Assembly: GCA_907163375.1 (NCBI GenBank)
Contig: CAJQUW010004459.1
Coordinates: 1 to 64,000 of the forward strand
Direction: 5' to 3'
Source: Prostheceraeus crozeri
Taxonomy: Eukaryota; Platyhelminthes; Polycladida; Euryleptidae
DNA: 64,000 nt
The notes beneath the pieces are model-generated. The model was not told the DNA's origin. It made no database searches and worked only from the letters and a program-made list of their open reading frames with translations. Both the position numbers and the translations under genes were made by a program. Positions 1 through 13,757 of the stretch are shown piece by piece; the first letter of the stretch is position 1; every line of letters begins with the position of its first letter.

Positions 1-3000
1 CCTCACACTGAGGCGTGGACGGTGAAGCTGATGGGTACACAGCTCCACACCGTGGTAGGTTATGGACGGTGCAGCTGACTGGGTCACTGCTCCTCACACT
101 AGAGGCTTTGACGGTGCAGCTGACTGGTTCCACTGCCCTCACTAATCATACCCATGCTAACAACTGGAGGCTTTGGCCGGTGCAGCTGACCTGTGTCACT
201 GCTCCTCCACACTAGATGCATTGGCACGGAGCAGCTTGACTACTGGGTTCACTGCCCTCACACCTTGAGGCTTGGACGGTGCAGCTGAACAGTTTCACTA
301 CTACTCACACTGTAGGTCCTTGGACAGTGCAGCTGACGGAATCACTACACCCTCACACACTGAAGGCTCGGACCGGTGCCAGCTTACTGTGTCACTACTC
401 TCACACTAAGGCTTGGACGGTGCAGCGACTTGGGTCACTACACTCACTCACAGTGAAGGTCTTGGACGGTGCAGCTGACAGGTGTCACTACTCCTCACAC
501 TGGAGGCTTGGAACGGTGCAGCTGACCTGGGGTTCACAACTCCTCACAACCAAGAGGCGTTGACGGTGCAGCTGATTGGGTCACTGCAACTCACAGTGGA
601 GGCTTGGACGGTGCAAGCTGACGTCTGGGTCACTATGGGGCCCCCACTTATTATCCTCACATCTGAGGCATGGAACGGTGCAGCTGACTGGTTCACTGCG
701 TCCTCACAGTGGAGGCTTGGACGGTGCATGCTGACTGGGTCACTTGCTCCCTCACAGTGGAGGCTTGGACGGTGCATGCTGATTGGGTCACTCCTCCTCC
801 TCACACTGGAGGCTTGGACGGTGCAGCTGCAGTGGGGGGCTGGGTCACTGCTCTCACAGTGGAGGCTTGGACGGTGCAGCTGACTGGGTCACTGCTCCTC
901 ACATGGAGGCTTGGACGGTGCAGCTGAATGTCAACTGATACTCACAGTGGAGGCTTGGACGGCAGCTGATAGGGTCACAACTCCTCACACGTGGAGGCTT
1001 GTTTGGACGGTGCAGCTGACTGGGTCACTGCTCCTCACTACTGGAGGCTTGGACGGTGCAGGCTGACATGGGTCACTACTCCTCACACTGGAGGCTTGGA
1101 CGGTGCAAGCTGACTGGGTCACTGCTCCTCACAGTGGAAGGCTTGGACGGTGCAGCTGACTGGGTCACTCCCTCCTCACACTGGAGGCTTGGACGGTTGC
1201 AGCTGACTGGGTCACTGCTCCTCAACACTGGAGGCTTGGACTGCAGCTTGAAAACAAGGTCACTGCACCTCACAGTGGAGCTGGACGGTGCAAGCTGAAT
1301 GGTCACTGCTACTCACAGTGGAGGCTTGGACGGTGCAGCTGATTGGGTCACTACTTCCTCACACTGGAGGTTTGGACGGTGCAGCTGACTGGGTCACAGC
1401 TACTTACACACTGGAGGCTTGGATACGGTGCAGCTGACCTGGGTCACTGCTCCTCACACTGGAGGCTTTTGGACGGTGCAGCTGACTGAGTCATTGCTCC
1501 TCACTACTGGAGGCTTGGACGGTGCAGCTGACTGGTTCACTGCACCTCTACAACTGGAGGCATGGACGGTGCAGCTGACTGAGTCATTGCTCCTCACAGA
1601 GGAGGCCCTTGGACGTTGCAGCTGGACTGGGTTCACTACTCCTCACACTGGAGGCTTGGACGGTGCAGCTGACTGGGTCACTACTCTTCACACTGAGAGG
1701 CTTGGAGACGGTGCAGCTGACTGGGTCAACTGCTCCTCAACTGGAGGTTTTGTCACTGCGATTCTGACTGGGTCACTCCTCCTCACAGTTGGAGGCTTGG
1801 GTGTTGAGTTGACTGGTGTCACTACTCCTTCACAATTGGAGGCTTGGACGGTGCAGCTGACTGGTCACTGCTCCTCACACTGGAGGCTTGGACGGTGTCG
1901 CTGCCCATGGGTCACTACACCTCCACACAGAAGGTTACGACGGTGCATCTGACTGGTCAACTGCTCCTCACAACTGGAGCTTGGACGGTGCAGCTGCAAA
2001 TGTGGTCACAAACTCCTCCACACTGAAGGTTTCGACGGTGCAGCTGACTGGGTCACTGCTCCTCACACTGGAGGCTTGGACGGTGCAGCTTACTGGGTCA
2101 CTGCTCCTCACATTTGGAGGCTTGGACGGTGCAGCTGACTGGGTCACTGCTCCTCACACTGGAGGCTTGGAGGTGCAGCTGACTGGGTCACTGCTCCTCC
2201 AACAACCTGGGAAGGCTTGGACACTGCAGCTGACTGGAGTCACATTGCTCCCTCACATGAAGCTTGGACGGTGCAGCTGACTGGGTCACTCCAGCTCCTC
2301 ACACTGAGGCTTGGACGGTTGGCAGCTGACTGAGTCACTGCTCCCTACATCACAGTGGAGGCTTGGACCGGTGCAGCTGACTGTGGTCACTGCGACTCCA
2401 CACAGTGGAGCTTGGACACTGCAGCTGACTGAGTCACTACTCCCTCAACAACTGGAGGCTTGGACGGTGCAGCTGACTGGGTCACTGCTACATCACACTG
2501 GAGGCTTGGACGGTGCAGCTGACTGGGTCACTCAGCTCCTCACAGTAGGAGGCTTGGACGGTGCAGCTGACTGGGTCACTGCTCCTCACAGTGGAGGCTT
2601 CGGACGGTGCAGCTGACTGGGTCATTACTACCTCACAGTGGAGGCTTGACGGTGCAGCTGACTGGGTCACTGCTCCTCACAACTGGAGGCTTATACGGTG
2701 CAGCTGACTGAGTCACTGTCTCCTCACAGTGGAGGCGTGGACGGTGCAGCTGACTGGGTCACTGCTCCTCACACTGGAGGCTTGGACGGTGCAGCTGACT
2801 GGGTCACTGCTCCTCACTGTGGAGGCTGGACGGTTGCAGCTGACTCTGGGGTCACTACTCCTCACCCTGGAGGCTTGGACGGTGCAGCTGACTGGGTCAC
2901 TCCTACACAGTGGAGGCTTGGACCGGTTGCAGCTGACTGGGTCACTACTCCTCACAGTGGAGCTTGGACGGTTGCAGCTGACTGGGGTCACATGCTACTC

Positions 3001-6000
3001 ACAGTGAGGCTTGGACGGTGCAGCTGACATGGGTCCACTACTCCTCACACAGAAGGTAATCGACGGTGCCAAGCTGACTGGGTCACTGCTCCTCACATTA
3101 GTGGAGGCTTGGACGGTGCAGCTGATATGGGTCACTCACTGCTACTCACAGTGAGGCTTGGACGGTGCAGCTAATTGGTGTCACTGCTATCTCACACTGG
3201 AGCTTGGACGGTGCAGCTGACTGGGTCACTGCTCCTCACACTCGGAGGCTTGGACGGTGCAGCTGACTGGGTCACTACTCCTCACAGTGGAGCTTGGACC
3301 CGTAGTGCAGCTGATTGGTCACTGCTTACTCACAGTGGAAGGCTTGGACGGTGCTGCTGAATGGGTCACTTCTCCTCACACTGGAGGCTTGGACGGTGCA
3401 GCTGACTGGGTCACTGCTCCTTACACTGGAGGCTACTGGACGGTGCAGCTGACTGGGTACACTTTGCTCCTCACAGAGGAGGCTTGGACGGTGCAGCTGA
3501 CTGAAGTCATTTGCTCCTCACACAGAGGAGGCTTGGACCGGTGCAGCTGACTGGTCACTACTCCCTCACACTGGAGGCTTGGTGACGGTGCAGCTGACTG
3601 GAGTCATTGCTCCTCACATAGGAAGCTTGGACGGTGCAGCTTGACTGGGTCACTGCTCCTCACACTGGAGGGGGGACTTGGTCGACTGCAGCTGACTGAG
3701 TCACTGCTCCACACACTGGAGGCTTGGACGGATGCAGCTGGGACATGGGTCACTACTCCTCACACTGGAGGCTTGGACGTTGCCAGCTGCATGGGTCCAC
3801 TACTCCTCACACAGAAGGCTTTCGACGGTGCAGCTGACTGGTCCCCCCCCCCACTGCTCCTCACATGGAGGCCTTGGCTCGGTGCAGCTGACTGGGTCAC
3901 TACTCCTCACAGTGGAGGCTTGGACGGTGCAGCTGACTTGGGTCACTACTACTCACAGTGGAGGCTTGGACGGTGCAGCTGACTGGGTCACTGCTCCTCA
4001 CACTGAGGCTTGGACGGTGCAGCTGACTGGGTCACTGCTCCTCACACTGAGACTTGGACGGTGCAGCTGACTGGGTCACTGCACCCTCACACTGGAGGCT
4101 TGGACGGGTTGCAGCTGACTGGGTCACTACTCCTCACACTGGAGATTTGGACTTTGCAGCTGACTGGGTCACTGCTCCTCACACTGGAGGCTTGGACGGT
4201 GTGCAGCTGACTGGGTCATTACTTCCTCACACTGGAGGCTTGGACGGTGCAGCTGACTGGGTCACTTCTCCTCACAGTGGAGGCTTGGACGGTGCAGCTG
4301 ACTGGGTCACTTCTCCTCACACTGGAGGCTTGGACGGTGCAGCTGACTGGGTCACTGCTCCTCACACTGGAGGCTTGGACGGTGCAGCTGACTGGTCACT
4401 ACTCCTCACACTGGAGGCTTGGACGGTGCAGCTGACTGGGTCACTACTCATCACACAGGAGGCTAGGACGGTGCAGCATGATTGGTCACTACTCCTCACA
4501 GTGGAGGCTTGGGACGGTGCAGCTGACTGGGTCACTGCTCCTCACACTGGAGGCTTGGAACGGTGCAGCTGACTGGGTCACTGCTCCTCACACTGGAGCT
4601 TGGACGGTGCAGCTGATCGGGTCACTCTGCTCCTCACAGTGGAGGCTTGGACGTGCAGCTGACTGGGTCACTACTCCTCACAGTGGAGGCTTGGACGGTG
4701 CAGCTGACTGGGTCACTGCTACTCACACTGGAGGCTTGGACGGTGCAGCTGACTGGGTCACTACTCCTCACACAGGAGGCTTGGACGGTGCAGCTGACAG
4801 GGTCATACTCCCTCTCACAGTGGAGGCTTGGACGGTGCAGCTGACTGGGTCACTGCTCCTCACACTGGAGGCTTGGACGGTGCAGCTGACTGAGTCACTA
4901 TGCTCCTCACAGAGGAGGCTTGGACGGTGCAGCTGACTGGGTCACTATCCTCACACTGGAGGGCTTGGACGGTGCAGCTGACTGGGTCACTACCTCTTCA
5001 CACTGGAGGCTTGGGACGGTGCAGCTGACTGGGTCACTACTCCTCACAACTCTGGAGGCTTGGACGGTGCAGCTGACTGGGTCACTACTCCTCACACTGG
5101 AGGCTTGGACGGTGCAGCTGACTGGGTCACTGCTCCTCACACTGGAGGTTTGGACGGTGCAGCTGACGGGGTCACTGCTCCTCACACTAGAGACTTGGAT
5201 GGTGCAGCTGACTGTGTCACTACTCTTCACATTGGAGGCTTGGATGGTGCAGCTGACGGGGTCACTGCTCCTCACTCTGGAGGCTTGGACGGTGCAGCTG
5301 ACTGTGTCACTACTCCTCACACTGGAGGCTTGGACTGGGACAGTGCAGCTGACTTGATCACTACTCCTCACACTGGAGGCTTGGACGGTGCAGCTGACTG
5401 GGTCACTGCTCCTCACACTGGAGGTTTGGTCACTCCAGCTGACTGAGTCACTACTCCTCACACTGGATGTTTGGTCACTGCAGCTGACGGAGTCACTGCT
5501 CCTCACACTGGAGGCTTGGACGGTGCAGCTGACTGAGTCATTGCTCCTCACAGTGGAGGCTTGGACGGTGCAGCTGACTGGGTCACTGCTCCTCACAGTG
5601 GAGGCTTGGACCGGTGCAGCTGACTGAGGTCACTACTCCTCACACTGGAGGCTTTGGACACGGTGCAGCTGACTGTGTCACTACTCCTCACACTGGAGGC
5701 TTGGACGGTGCAGCTGACTGGGTCACTTCTCCTCACACTGGAGGCTTGGACGGTGCAGCTGACTGGGTCACTGCTCCTCACAGTGGAGGCTCGGACGGTG
5801 CAGCTGAATGGGTCACTACTCCTCACAGTGGAGGCTTGGACGGTGCAGCTGAATGGGTCACTGCTCCTCACACTGGAGGCTTGGCCGGTGCAGCTGACTG
5901 GGTCACTGCTCCTGACACTAGAGGCTTGGACGGTGCAGCTGACTGGGTCACTACTCCTCACACTGGAGGGCTTGGGACGGTGCAGCTGACTGGGTCACTA

Positions 6001-6480
6001 CTCCTCACAGTGGAGGCTTGGACGGTGCAGCTTGATTGGGTCACTGCTCCTCACACTGGAGGCTTGGACGGTGCAGCTGACTGGGTCACTACTCCTCACA
6101 CTGGAGGCTTGGACGGTGTGCAGGCTGACTGGGTCACTACTCCTCACAGTGAAGGCTTGGACGGTGCAGCTGATGGGGTCACTGATACTCACAGTGTAGG
6201 CTTGGACCGTGCAGCAGACTGGGTCACTTGCTCCTCACAGTGGAGGCTTGGACGGTTTGCAGCTGACTGGGTCGCTACTCCTCACACTGGAGGCTTGGAC
6301 TATGGAGCTGACTGGGTCACTCCTCCTCACACTGGAGGCTTGGACGTTGCAGCAGACTGGGTCTCTGCTACTCACAGTGGAGGCTTGGACGGTGCAGCTG
6401 ACTGGGTCACTACTCCTCACACTGGAGGCTTGGACGGTTGCAGCTGACTGGGTCACTGCTCCTCACACTGAGGGCTTGGA
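1..6480. other. Indel-rich left part of satellite array A
   Basis: Most units between 1 and about 5000 have one or more single-base insertions or deletions, often in different places, while their substitutions stay close to the consensus. Density falls between about 5000 and 6480. From about 6600 to 13700 almost every unit is exactly 45 bp, apart from a disrupted unit at 8960-8995. A C10 run sits at 3843-3852. The gradient suits either poorly polished long-read sequence at a contig edge or real decay at an array margin. Dominance of indels over substitutions makes the technical explanation more likely. Confidence 0.8.
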
Positions 6481-9400
6481 CGGTGCAGCTGACTGGGTCA
6501 TGCTCCTCACAGTGGAGGCTTGGACGGTGCAGCTGACTGGGTCACTGCTCCTCACAGAGCACGCTTGGACGGTGCAGCTGATTGGTTTCACTGCTCCTCA
6601 CACTGGAGGCTTGGACGGTGCAGCTGACTGGGTCACTGCTCCTCACACTGGAGGCTTGGACGGTGCAGCTGACTGGGTCACTGCTCCTCACACTGGAGGC
6701 TTGGACGGTGCAGCTGACTGGGTCACTGCTCTCACACTGGAGGCTTGGACGGTGCAGCTGACTGGGTCACTTCTCCTCACACTGGAGGCTTGGGAGGTGC
6801 AGCTGACTGGGTCACTACTCCTCACACTGGAGGCTTGGACGGTGCAGCTGACTGGGTCACTGCTCCTCACACTGGAGGCTTGGACACTGCAGCTGACTGG
6901 GTCACTACTCCTCACACTGGAGGCTTGGACGGTGCAGCTGACTGGGTCACTACTCCTCACACTGGAGGCTTGGACGGTGCAGCTGACTGGGTCACTGCTC
7001 CTCACAGTGGAGGCTTGGACGGTGCAGCTGACTGGGTCACTACTCCTCACACTGGAGGCTTGGACGGTGCAGCTGACTGGGTCACTACTCCTCACAGTGG
7101 AGGCTTGGACGGTGCAGCTCACTGGGTCACTGCTCCTCACACTGGAGGCTTGGACGGTGCAGCTGACTGGGTCACTGCTCCTCACACTGGAGGCTTGGAC
7201 GGTGCAGCTGACTGGGTCACTACTCCTCACAGTGGAGGCTTGGACGGTGCAGCTGACTGGGTCACTACTCCTCACACTGGAGGCTTGGACGGTGCAGCTG
7301 ACTGGGTCACTGCTCCTCACACTGGAGGCTTGGACGGTGCAGCTGACTGGGTCACTGCTCCTCACACTGGAGGCTTGGACGGTGCAGCTGACTGGGTCAC
7401 TACTCCTCACAGTGGAGGCTTGGACGGTGCAGCTGACTGGGTCACTACTCCTCACAGTGGAGGCTTGGACGGTGCAGCTGACTGGGTCACTGCTCCTCAC
7501 ACTGGAGGCTTGGACGGTGCAGCTGACTGGGTCACTACTCCTCACACTGGAGGCTTGGACGGTGCAGCTGACTGGGTCACTGCTCCTCACACTGGAGGCT
7601 TGGACGGTGCAGCTGACTGGGTCACTGCTCCTCACAGTGGAGGCTTGGACGGTGCAGCTGACTGGGTCACTGCTCCTCACACTGGAGGCTTGGACGGTGC
7701 AGCTGACTGGGTCACTGCTCCTCACACTGGAGGCTTGGACGGTGCAGCTGACTGGGTCATTGCTCCTCACACTGGAGGCTTGGACGGTGCAGCTGACTGG
7801 GTCACTGCTCCTCACACTGGAGGCTTGGACGGTGCAGCTGACTGGGTCACTACTCCTCACACTGGAGGCTTGGACGGTGCAGCTGACTGGGTCACTGCTC
7901 CTCACACTGGAGGCTTGGACGGTGCAGCTGACTGGGTCACTGCTCCTCACACTGGAGGCTTGGACGGTGCAGCTGACTGGGTCACTACTCCTCACACTGG
8001 AGGCTTGGACGGTGCAGCTGACTGGGTCATTGCTCCTCACACTGGAGGCTTGGACGGTGCAGCTGACTGGGTCACTGCTCCTCACACTGGAGGCTTGGAC
8101 GGTGCAGCTGACTGGGTCACTGCTCCTCACACTGGAGGCTTGGACGGTGCAGCTGACTGGGTCACTACTCCTCACACTGGAGGCTTGGACGGTGCAGCTG
8201 ACTGGGTCACTGCTCCTCACACTGGAGGCTTGGACGGTGCAGCTGACTGGGTCACTGCTCCTCACACTGGAGGCTTGGACGGTGCAGCTGACTGGGTCAC
8301 TACTCCTCACAGTGGAGGCTTGGACGGTGCAGCTGACTGGGTCACTGCTCCTCACAGTGGAGGCTTGGACGGTGCAGCTGACTGGGTCACTGCTCCTCAC
8401 ACTGGAGGCTTGGACGGTGCAGCTGACTGGGTCACTGCTCCTCACACTGGAGGCTTGGACGGTGCAGCTGACTGGGTCACTGCTCCTCACACTGGAGGCT
8501 TGGATCGTGCAGCTGACTGGGTCACTACTCCTCACACTGGAGGCTTGGACGGTGCAGCTGACTGGGTCACTGCTCCTCACACTGGAGGCTTGGACGGTGC
8601 AGCTGACTGGGTCACTGCTCCTCACACTGGAGGCTTGGACGGTGCAGCTGACTGGGTCACTACTCCTCACACTGGAGGCTTGGACGGTGCAGCTGACTGG
8701 GTCACTACTCCTCACACTGGAGGCTTGGACGGTGCAGCTGACTGGGTCACTGCTCCTCACACTGGAGGCTTGGACGGTGCAGCTGACTGGGTCACTACTC
8801 CTCACACTGGAGGCTTGGACGGTGCAGCTGACTGGGTCACTACTCCTCACACTGGAGGCTTGGACGGTGCAGCTGACTGGGTCACTGCTCCTCACACTGG
8901 AGGCTTGGACGGTGCAGCTGACTGGGTCACTACTCCTCACACTGGAGGCTTGGACGGTGCATCTGATTGGTTTCACTACTCCTCATTTTGGAGGCTTGGA
9001 CGGTGCAGCTGACTGGGTCACTGCTCCTCACACTGGAGGCTTGGACGGTGCAGCTGACTGGGTCACTACTCCTCACAGTGGAGGCTTGGACGGTGCAGCT
9101 GACTGGGTCACTACTCCTCACACTGGAGGCTTGGACGGTGCAGCTGACTGGGTCACTGCTCCTCACACTTGAGGCTTGGACGGTGCAGCTGACTGGGTCA
9201 CTACTCCTCACACTGGAGGCTTGGACGGTGCAGCTGACTGGGTCACTACTCCTCACAGTGGAGGCTTGGACGGTGCAGCTGACTGGGTCACTACTCCTCA
9301 CACTGGAGGCTTGGACGGTGCAGCTGACTGGGTCACTACTCCTCACACTGGAGGCTTGGACGGTGCAGCTGACTGGGTCACTGCTCCTCACACTGGAGGC

Positions 9401-12100
9401 TTGGACGGTGCAGCTGACTGGGTCACTACTCCTCACAGTGGAGGCTTGGACGGTGCAGCTGACTGGGTCACTACTCCTCACAGTGGAGGCTTGGACGGTG
9501 CAGCTGACTGGGTCACTGCTCCTCACACTGGAGGCTTGGACGGTGCAGCTGACTGGGTCACTGCTCCTCACACTGGAGGCTTGGACGGTGCAGCTGACTG
9601 GGTCACTGCTCCTCACAGTGGAGGCTTGGACGGTGCAGCTGACTGGGTCACTGCTCCTCACAGTGGAGGCTTGGACAGTGCAGCTGACTGGGTCACTACT
9701 CCTCACAGTGGAGGCTTGGACGGTGCAGCTGACTGGGTCACTGCTCCTCACACTGGAGGCTTGGACGGTGCAGCTGACTGGGTCACTACTCCTCACAGTG
9801 GAGGCTTGGACGGTGCAGCTGATTGGGTCACTACTCCTCACAGTGGAGGCTTGGACGGTGCAGCTGACTGGGTCACTACTCCTCACACTGGAGGCTTGGA
9901 CGGTGCAGCTGACTGGGTCACTGCTCCTCACAGTGGAGGCTTGGACGGTGCAGCTGACTGGGTCACTACTCCTCACAGTGGAGGCTTGGACGGTGCAGCT
10001 GATTGGGTCACTGCTACTCACAGTGGAGGCTTGGACGGTGCAGCTGACTGGGTCACTGCTCCTCACACTGGAGGCTTGGACGGTGCAGCTGACTGGGTCA
10101 CTGCTCCTCACACTGGAGGCTTGGACGGTGCAGCTGACTGGGTCACTACTCCTCACAGTGGAGGCTTGGACGGTGCAGCTGACTGGGTCACTGCTCCTCA
10201 CACTGGAGGCTTGGACGGTGCAGCTGACTGGGTCACTGCTCCTCACACTGGAGGCTTGGACGGTGCAGCTGACTGAGTCATTGCTCCTCACAGTGGAGGC
10301 TTGGACGGTGCAGCTGACTGGGTCACTGCTCCTCACAGTGGAGGCTTGGACGGTGCAGCTGACTGGGTCACTACTCCTCACACTGGAGGCTTGGACGGTG
10401 CAGCTGACTGGGTCACTACTCCTCACACTGGAGGCTTGGACGGTGCAGCTGACTGGGTCACTGCTCCTCACACTGGAGGCTTGGACGGTGCAGCTGACTG
10501 GGTCACTACTCCTCACACTGGAGGCTTGGACGGTGCAGCTGACTGGGTCACTGCTCCTCACACTGGAGGCTTGGACGGTGCAGCTGACTGGGTCACTGCT
10601 CCTCACACTGGAGGCTTGGACGGTGCAGCTGACTGGGTCACTGCTCCTCACAGTGGAGGCTTGGACGGTGCAGCTGACTGGGTCACTACTCCTCACAGTG
10701 GAGGCTTGGACGGTGCAGCTGACTGGGTCACTGCTCCTCACAGTGGAGGCTTGGACGGTGCAGCTGACTGGGTCACTGCTCCTCACACTGGAGGCTTGGA
10801 CGGTGCAGCTGACTGGGTCACTGCTCCTCACACTGGAGGCTTGGACGGTGCAGCTGACTGGGTCACTGCTCCTCACACTGGAGGCTTGGACGGTGCAGCT
10901 GACTGGGTCACTACTCCTCACATTGGAGGCTTGGACGGTGCAGCTGACTGGGTCACTACTCCTCACACTGGAGGCTTGGACGGTGCAGCTGACTGGGTCA
11001 CTGCTCCTCACAGTGGAGGCTTGGACGGTGCAGCTGACTGGGTCACTACTCCTCACAGTGGAGGCTTGGACGGTGCAGCTGACTGGGTCACTACTCCTCA
11101 CAGTGGAGGCTTGGACGGTGCAGCTGACTGGGTCACTGCTCCTCACACTGGAGGCTTGGACGGTGCAGCTGACTGGGTCACTACTCCTCACACTGGAGGC
11201 TTGGACGGTGCAGCTGACTGGGTCACTGCTCCTCACACTGGAGGCTTGGACGGTGCAGCTGACTGGGTCACTACTCCTCACACTGGAGGCTTGGACGGTG
11301 CAGCTGACTGGGTCACTACTCCTCACACTGGAGGCTTGGACGATGCAGCTGACTGGGTCACTACTCCTCACACTGGAGGCTTGGACGGTGCAGCTGACTG
11401 GGTCACTACTCCTCACACTGGAGACTTGGACGGTGCAGCTGACTGAGTCATTGCTCCTCACAGAGGAGGCTTGGACGGTGCAGCTGACTGGGTCACTACT
11501 CCTCACAGTGGAGGCTTGGACGGTGCAGCTGACTGGGTCACTACTCCTCACAGAGGAGGCTTGGACGGTGCAGCTGACTGGGTCACTACTCCTCACAGTG
11601 GAGGCTCGGACGGTGCAGCTGACTGGGTCACTGCTCCTCACACTGGAGGCTTGGACGGTGCAGCTGAATGGGTCACTACTCCTCACACTGGAGGCTTGGA
11701 CGGTGCAGCTGACTGGGTCACTACTCCTCACAGTGGAGGCTTGGACGGTGCAGCTGACTGGGTCACTGCTCCTCACAGTGGAGGCTTGGACGGTGCAGCT
11801 GACTGGGTCACTGCTCCTCACAGTGGAGGCTTGGACGGTGCAGCTGACTGGGTCACTGCTCCTCACACTGGAGGCTTGGACGGTGCAGCTGACTGAGTCA
11901 TTGCTCCTCACAGAGGAGGCTTGGACGGTGCAGCTGACTGGGTCACTACTCCTCACACTGGAGGCTTGGACGGTGCAGCTGACTGAGTCATTGCTCCTCA
12001 CAGAGGAGGCTTGGACGGTGCAGCTGACTGGGTCACTGCTCCTCACACTGGAGGTTTGGTCACTGCAGCTGACTGAGTCACTGCTCCTCACACTGGAGGC

Positions 12101-13630
12101 TTGGACGGTGCAGCTGCATGGGTCACTACTCCTCACACTGGAGGCTTGGACGGTGCAGCTGCATGGGTCACTACTCCTCACACTGAAGGTTTCGACGGTG
12201 CAGCTGACTGGGTCACTGCTCCTCACACTGGAGGCTTGGACGGTGCAGCTGACTGGGTCACTACTCCTCACAGTGGAGGCTTGGACGGTGCAGCTGATTG
12301 GGTCACTGCTACTCACAGTGGAGGCTTGGACGGTGCAGCTGACTGGGTCACTGCTCCTCACACTGGAGGCTTGGACGGTGCAGCTGACTGGGTCACTGCT
12401 CCTCACACTGGAGACTTGGACGGTGCAGCTGACTGGGTCACTGCTCCTCACACTGGAGGTTTGGTCACTGCAGCTGACTGAGTCACTACTCCTCACACTG
12501 GAGGTTTGGTCACTGCAGCTGACTGAGTCACTGCTCCTCACACTGGAGGCTTGGACGGTGCAGCTGACTGAGTCATTGCTCCTCACAGTGGAGGCTTGGA
12601 CGGTGCAGCTGACTGGGTCACTACTCCTCACAGTGGAGGCTTGGACGGTGCAGCTGACTGGATCACTACTCCTCACAGTGGAGGCTCGGACGGTGCAGCT
12701 GACTGGGTCACTGCTCCTCACACTGTAGGCTTGGACGGTGCAGCTGAATGGGTCACTACTCTTCACACTGGAGGCTTGGACGGTGCAGCTGACTGGGTCA
12801 CTACTCCTCACAGTGGAGGCTTGGACGGTGCAGCTGACTGGGTCACTGCTCCTCACACTGGAGGCTTGGACGGTGCAGCTGCATGGGTCACTACTCCTCA
12901 CACTGGAGGCTTGGACGGTGCAGCTGCATGGGTCACTACTCCTCACACTGAAGGTTTCGACGGTGCAGCTGACTGGGTCACTGCTCCTCACAGTGGAGGC
13001 TTGGACGGTGCAGCTGACTGGGTCACTACTCCTCACAGTGGAGGCTTGGACGGTGCAGCTGATTGGGTCACTGCTACTCACAGTGGAGGCTTGGACGGTG
13101 CAGCTGACTGGGTCACTGCTCCTCACACTGGAGGCTTGGACGGTGCAGCTGACTGGGTCACTGCTCCTCACACTGGAGACTTGGACGGTGCAGCTGACTG
13201 GGTCACTGCTCCTCACACTGGAGGTTTGGTCACTGCAGCTGACTGAGTCACTACTCCTCACACTGGAGGTTTGGTCACTGCAGCTGACTGAGTCACTGCT
13301 CCTCACACTGGAGGCTTGGACGGTGCAGCTGACTGAGTCATTGCTCCTCACAGAGGAGGCTTGGACGGAGCAGCTGACTGAGTCATTGCTCCTCACAGAG
13401 GAGGCTTGGACGGTGCAGCTGACTGGGTCACTACTCCTCACAGTGGAGGCTTGGACGGTGCAGCTGACTGGGTCACTGCTCCTCACACTGTAGGCTTGGA
13501 CGGTGCAGCTGAATGGGTCACTACTCTTCACACTGGAGGCTTGGACGGTGCAGCTGACTGGGTCACTACTCCTCACAGTGGAGGCTTGGACGGTGCAGCT
13601 GACTGGGTCACTGCTCCTCACAGTGGAGGC
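12101..13630. repeat. Higher-order repeat: two copies of a 765-bp (17-unit) block
   Basis: A characteristic unit order appears twice at an exact offset of 765 bp (17 x 45). Two successive CAGCTGCATGGG units at 12111 recur at 12876, each time followed by a GAAGGTTTCGACGG unit, then units with GGTTTGGTCACTGCAGC. A CACTGTAGGC unit at 12721 recurs at 13486. A more diverged relative of the GGTTTGGTCACT units occurs at 5420-5500. This is higher-order amplification of a block, not only single-unit turnover. Confidence 0.85.
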
Positions 13631-13757
13631 TTGGACGGTGCAGCTGACTGTGTCACTACTCCTTACAGTGGAGGCTTGGACGGTGCAGCTGACTGGGTCA
13701 CTGCTCCTCACAGTGGAAGCTATGATGGCGCTGCCTTAGGTCTGGATGTCCTCCACT

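Larger units (their letters stand above)
1..13757. repeat. 45-bp satellite array A (about 300 tandem units)
   Basis: The stretch is built from a 45-bp unit beginning GGAGGCTTGGACGGTGCAGC and ending with a CTCCTCACACT block, repeated head to tail from the window edge to a decayed last unit at about 13715-13757. It probably continues to the left. Recurrent variants are ACT/AGT before GGAGG, ACTGCTCC/ACTACTCC, and GGGTCA/GAGTCA/GTGTCA. Each unit has a CAGCTG site and an imperfect inverted repeat (GCAG-C-TGAC, TGG, GTCACTGC). The period is 15 codons and the unit has no stop in three of six frames, so very long open frames appear on both strands. They have no unique sequence, domain or splice context and I read them as by-products. 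Function is unknown. The array lies on the 3' side of the kinase exons. Confidence 0.97.

Noticed and set aside
6209..13711. Very long open reading frames (up to about 1600 codons) in the 45-bp array
   Set aside because: The unit length is a multiple of three and lacks stops in three frames, so long frames are automatic. There is no unique sequence, no domain, and the frames overlap each other on both strands.
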